Shown: in pieces, positions 33,308-36,506 of the stretch | Numbering within the stretch: position 1 is the stretch's first letter | Layout: the number at the start of each line of letters is the position of its first letter | Origin: an uncultured Prevotellaceae bacterium | GTDB lineage: Bacteria; Bacteroidota; Bacteroidia; Bacteroidales; Bacteroidaceae | Assembly: GCA_900319385.1 (NCBI GenBank) | Contig: ONOG01000024.1 | Coordinates: 1-36,506 of the forward strand | Direction: 5' to 3' | DNA: 36,506 nucleotides | Notes under the pieces: model-generated | What the model was told of the DNA's origin: nothing | The model's input: the letters and a program-made list of their open reading frames with translations, nothing else | Database searches by the model: none | Made by a program: the position numbers and the translations under genes

Positions 33308-35035
33308 GTGAACATTCTCGAACTTTCCGAACAGGAAATCATCCGCAGAAATAATCTGCAGACATTGCGCGATTTGGGCATCGATCCCTATCCCGCCGCC
33401 GAATATCCTACAAATGCATTCTCCGACGACATTGTCGCACTGTTCAATGACGATGCCCCACAGCGTGAGGTATGCATCGCAGGACGCATGATGAGCCGCC
33501 GTGTGATGGGTAAGGCTTCGTTTGCCGAGCTTCAAGACTCCAAAGGACGCATACAAGTGTATGTCACCCGCGACGATATCTGCCCAGACGACAACAAGGA
33601 ACTGTATAACACGGTGTTCAAGAAGTTGCTCGATCTTGGCGACTTTATCGGTGTAAAAGGCTATGTATTCCGTACACAGACGGGCGAAATCTCAGTTCAT
33701 GCCAAGGAACTCACCGTGCTGGCTAAGAGTCTTAAGCCACTGCCCGTGGTGAAGGAAAAAGACGGACAGGTGTTCGACGCCTTCGAAGACCCAGAACTGC
33801 GCTACCGCCAACGCTATGTAGACCTTATCGTCAATAATGGTGTCAAGGATACATTCCTCAAGCGTGCCACCGTGCTCCGTACCTTGCGCCAGGTGCTTGA
33901 CGATGCTGGATACACAGAAGTCGAGACTCCGACCCTGCAGAACATCGCCGGTGGCGCCTCGGCACGTCCGTTCATCACCCACTTCAACGCGCTGAACGTC
34001 GATATGTATATGCGCATCGCCACCGAGTTGTATCTCAAGCGTCTGATTGTGGGCGGTTTTGAGGGTGTGTACGAAATCGGCAAGAACTTCCGCAACGAAG
34101 GCATGGACCGCACACACAATCCCGAATTCACCTGCATGGAGCTGTATGTGCAGTACAAGGACTACAACTGGATGATGTCGTTCACTGAGCAGTTGCTAGA
34201 GAAGATTTGCATTGCCGTGAATGGCTCAACAGAAACAGTAATCGACGGCAAGACCATCTCGTTCAAGGCACCCTACCGCCGTCTGCCCATCCTCGATGCC
34301 ATCAAGGAACAGACGGGCTACGACCTGGACGGAAAGTCGGAAGACGAAATCCACGACGTGGCCAAGAAACTGGGTATCGAGGTGGACGACACGATGGGCA
34401 AAGGTAAGCTCATCGATGAAATCTTTGGCGAAACCTGTGAAGGCACCTTTATCCAGCCTACATTCATCACCGACTATCCCGTCGAAATGTCACCGCTGAC
34501 CAAGATGCACCGCTCCAAGGCTGGACTGACTGAGCGTTTTGAACTGATGGTTAACGGAAAGGAGCTGGCCAACGCTTACTCCGAGCTCAACGACCCCATC
34601 GACCAGGAAGAACGTTTCCAAGAACAGATGCGACTAGCAGACAAGGGCGACGACGAAGCCATGATCATCGACCAAGACTTCCTGCGAGCCCTTCAGTACG
34701 GTATGCCTCCTACCAGCGGCATCGGCATTGGCATCGATCGTCTTGTCATGCTCATGACCGGACAGACAGCCATTCAGGAAGTGCTCTTCTTCCCACAGAT
34801 GAAACCCGAGAAGAAGATGCCGAAGGACAGCGTCGAGAAATTCACTGCCCTCGGATTCAACTCTGACATCGTGCCTGTGCTACAAAAAGCCGGCTATAAT
34901 CTTGTCAGTGACCTAAAGGACGGAAATGCTCAGAAGATTCAGCAGCAGATTGGCGAAATCCTCAAGAAGTATAAACTGGACATCCAGAAGCCTTCGGTGG
35001 ATGAATTGTCGCAGATCATTGCTAAAATCGGATAA
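33308..35035 (+). CDS. lysS: Lysyl-tRNA synthetase, class II, with C-terminal extension
   Basis: It charges tRNA-Lys. It has 575 residues from a GTG start at 33308; no suitable ATG is near, and MNILELSEQEIIRRNNL aligns with the family start. The N-terminal OB-fold anticodon-binding domain (about 50-150) contains GRMMSRRVMGKASF. The class II core follows, with motif 2 FRNEGMDRTHNPEFTCMELY near 259-278, SPLTKMHRSKAGLTERFELM and motif 3 GIGIGIDRLVML near 473-484. The canonical enzyme ends about where LFFPQMKPE occurs (about 493-501). Here another 74 or so residues follow, containing a helix-hairpin-helix-like LGFNSDIVPVLQKAGYNLVSDL. The gpsA gene starts 3 bases after the stop. Confidence 0.96.
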   Translation: MNILELSEQEIIRRNNLQTLRDLGIDPYPAAEYPTNAFSDDIVALFNDDAPQREVCIAGRMMSRRVMGKASFAELQDSKGRIQVYVTRDDICPDDNKELYNTVFKKLLDLGDFIGVKGYVFRTQTGEISVHAKELTVLAKSLKPLPVVKEKDGQVFDAFEDPELRYRQRYVDLIVNNGVKDTFLKRATVLRTLRQVLDDAGYTEVETPTLQNIAGGASARPFITHFNALNVDMYMRIATELYLKRLIVGGFEGVYEIGKNFRNEGMDRTHNPEFTCMELYVQYKDYNWMMSFTEQLLEKICIAVNGSTETVIDGKTISFKAPYRRLPILDAIKEQTGYDLDGKSEDEIHDVAKKLGIEVDDTMGKGKLIDEIFGETCEGTFIQPTFITDYPVEMSPLTKMHRSKAGLTERFELMVNGKELANAYSELNDPIDQEERFQEQMRLADKGDDEAMIIDQDFLRALQYGMPPTSGIGIGIDRLVMLMTGQTAIQEVLFFPQMKPEKKMPKDSVEKFTALGFNSDIVPVLQKAGYNLVSDLKDGNAQKIQQQIGEILKKYKLDIQKPSVDELSQIIAKIG

Positions 35036-35038
35036 GAC

Positions 35039-36043
35039 ATGCAATTCAAATCTTGTGGACGAGTAGCAATTATGGGAGGTGGCAGTTGGGCAACAGCCAT
35101 CGCCAAGATTGTGCTGGCCCACGAAGACACCATTAACTGGTACATACGCCGCGACGACCGAATCGAAGAATTCAAGCGATTGGGGCACAATCCCGCCTAT
35201 CTGACAGGACTTCACTTCGACACCAATCGCATCAACTTCTCCAGCGACATCAACGATGTGGTAAAGCGTTCTGACACACTCATCTTCGTCACACCATCTC
35301 CCTACATAAAGAGTCATCTGAAGAAGTTGAAGACAAACTTGCGTGACAAGATGGTCGTCACAGCCATCAAAGGCATTGTTCCCGAAGAAAATGTCACAGT
35401 CTCTCGATACTTTCAGAAGACGTATAATGTGCCCGAAGACCAGATTGCCAGCATCGGCGGCCCGTCGCATGCCGAAGAAGTGGCACTTGACCGTCTTTGT
35501 TACCTCACCGTCGGATGCCGCAGCATCGACAATGCACAAGTCATTGCCGACCTGTTGGCCTGCAAGACGGTGAAAGCCACCGTAAGCACCGACATTGAAG
35601 GTATCGAATATAGTTCAGTCCTCAAGAATGTCTATGCCATCGCAGCTGGCATCTGCCACGGACTCAAACTCGGTGACAACTTTCAGGCTGTACTCGTCAG
35701 CAATGCCCTCCAAGAGATGAAGCGCTTCCTCCAAACCATCGAACCGTCGCCAGACCGCCACGTCAGCGACTCCGTCTATCTGGGCGACCTGCTCGTCACG
35801 ATGTACTCCAACTTCAGCCGCAACCGCGTGTTCGGAACGATGATCGGACAAGGATACAGCGTCAAGACCGCCCAACTCGAGATGGAGATGATAGCCGAAG
35901 GATACTACGGCACCAAATGCATGAAGGAAATCAACCGGCACCAGCGTGTCAACATGCCCATCCTCGATGCCGTTTACAACATCCTCTACGAGCGCATCAC
36001 ACCCTCTGTCGAGATTAAGGTGCTCAGCGACAGCTTTAGATAA
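35039..36043 (+). CDS. gpsA: Glycerol-3-phosphate dehydrogenase (NAD(P)+)
   Basis: It reduces dihydroxyacetone phosphate to sn-glycerol-3-phosphate for phospholipid synthesis. It has 334 residues, full length. The Rossmann nucleotide loop is IMGGGSWATAIA (11-22), Lys111 is in TAIKGI, the GPSHAEEV motif is at 141-148, and the catalytic Lys196 is in YSSVLKNVYAIAAG (191-204). It is placed 3 bases after lysS and 30 bases before pgi, so the three are almost certainly co-transcribed. Confidence 0.95.
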   Translation: MQFKSCGRVAIMGGGSWATAIAKIVLAHEDTINWYIRRDDRIEEFKRLGHNPAYLTGLHFDTNRINFSSDINDVVKRSDTLIFVTPSPYIKSHLKKLKTNLRDKMVVTAIKGIVPEENVTVSRYFQKTYNVPEDQIASIGGPSHAEEVALDRLCYLTVGCRSIDNAQVIADLLACKTVKATVSTDIEGIEYSSVLKNVYAIAAGICHGLKLGDNFQAVLVSNALQEMKRFLQTIEPSPDRHVSDSVYLGDLLVTMYSNFSRNRVFGTMIGQGYSVKTAQLEMEMIAEGYYGTKCMKEINRHQRVNMPILDAVYNILYERITPSVEIKVLSDSFR

Positions 36044-36073
36044 TTAAAACAAAAAAAATTAAACTTATAAAAG

Positions 36074-36506
36074 ATGCAACTCGACATTTCACGTGCTACC
36101 CAGTTCCTTCCCGCAGGAAAAGTAGCCAGCTTTGAGCCAGCTGTCAACCAGGCTCAACAAGCACTCGAACAAGGTACATGCCCTGGCAACGACTTCCTCG
36201 GCTGGCTTCACCTGCCCAGCGAGACAACGCCGGCATTCCTCAACGAAATCAAAAAGTCAGCACAAGTGCTCCGCGAAAACTGCGAAGCCGTAGTCGTAGC
36301 CGGCATCGGCGGAAGCTACCTCGGAGCACGCGCAGTGCTCGAAGCCCTTGGCGACAGCTTCTCGTGGCTCAAGCCCAGCGATAGCCCCCGCATCCTCTTT
36401 GCTGGAAACAACATCAGCGAAGACTACCTCGCCGAACTCATCGACTACCTCCACGGCAAGAAGTTTGGCGTCATCAACATCTCCAAATCAGGCACAACGA
36501 CCGAGA
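36074..36506 (+). CDS. pgi: Glucose-6-phosphate isomerase (3' partial)
   Basis: It interconverts glucose-6-phosphate and fructose-6-phosphate. About 144 residues are visible from the ATG at 36074 ([13 protein letters not shown]) to the window edge, where the frame is still open. The first SIS-fold motif [20 protein letters not shown] is at about 74-93, followed by [16 protein letters not shown] and [11 protein letters not shown], which is the phosphosugar-binding loop. The start resembles the shorter (about 450-residue) form found in Bacteroidetes and Firmicutes. It continues the lysS-gpsA operon. Confidence 0.94.
   Translation, partial: MQLDISRATQFLPAGKVASFEPAVNQAQQALEQGTCPGNDFLGWLHLPSETTPAFLNEIKKSAQVLRENCEAVVVAGIGGSYLGARAVLEALGDSFSWLKPSDSPRILFAGNNISEDYLAELIDYLHGKKFGVINISKSGTTTE

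Overview
The window looks like chromosomal DNA from a member of the Bacteroidales, most likely a Prevotella-like genus. The evidence is: promoters of the Bacteroidetes type (TTTG, about 20 bases, then TAnnTTTG) in several intergenic regions; a tmRNA whose tag reads GNNTYALAA; lipoproteins with Bacteroidetes-style lipoboxes; a C-terminal domain resembling type IX secretion sorting signals; weak Shine-Dalgarno sites; and A/T-rich heptameric repeats between genes. The genus is an inference. No phage, insertion sequence, CRISPR or obvious genomic island was seen.

Layout. 1-2594 (+) is the 3' part of a large surface or secreted protein built from two copies of a two-module unit plus a sorting-type tail. 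2920-4150 (-) holds the tmRNA gene and an uncharacterised protein with a very acidic tail. 4412-11615 (+) is a galactose/hexose region: cytosolic mutarotase, FucP/GluP-type MFS transporter and galactokinase, then a lipoprotein mutarotase and a sodium/sugar symporter. 11673-17707 (+) is an L-arabinose/pentose operon: araD, araA, an FGGY kinase that is probably L-ribulokinase, and transketolase. 18053-19510 (+) is a beta-helix lipoprotein. 19885-27640 (+) carries a TPR membrane protein, lumazine synthase, a TamB-family protein and glutamine-dependent NAD synthetase. 27809-29503 (-) carries a coiled-coil lipoprotein and rsmI. 29743-30864 (+) is an AI-2E/PerM-family protein, converging with and overlapping mtgA (-). 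An OmpA-family lipoprotein (-) is transcribed divergently from 32638 to the window end (+): a conserved-looking hypothetical gene, lysS, gpsA and the start of pgi.

How it works together. The sugar block takes up hexoses, interconverts anomers on both sides of the inner membrane, phosphorylates galactose, and sends arabinose through ribulose and xylulose-5-phosphate into the pentose phosphate pathway. galT, galE, an arabinose transporter and any recognisable sugar regulator are absent from the window. The remaining genes are mostly housekeeping: ribosome rescue, rRNA methylation, peptidoglycan and envelope assembly, cofactors, lysyl-tRNA, phospholipid precursor and glycolysis.

Most unusual signals. 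(1) Two intergenic arrays, about 9.8 kb apart, of the same degenerate 22-23 bp unit centred on the palindrome GTGCAC, the best unit containing a perfect 12-bp palindrome, spaced at about two helical turns. (2) A compact promoter-to-terminator unit at 19586-19691 that looks like a gene for a roughly 70-nt RNA. (3) A 20-bp tandem duplication that appears to have pulled apart an ancestral TTGA stop/start overlap between ribH and the TamB gene. (4) A perfect 18-bp inverted repeat enclosing 95 bases upstream of the lipoprotein mutarotase. None of these proves a new system; the arrays and the small RNA are the best candidates for follow-up.
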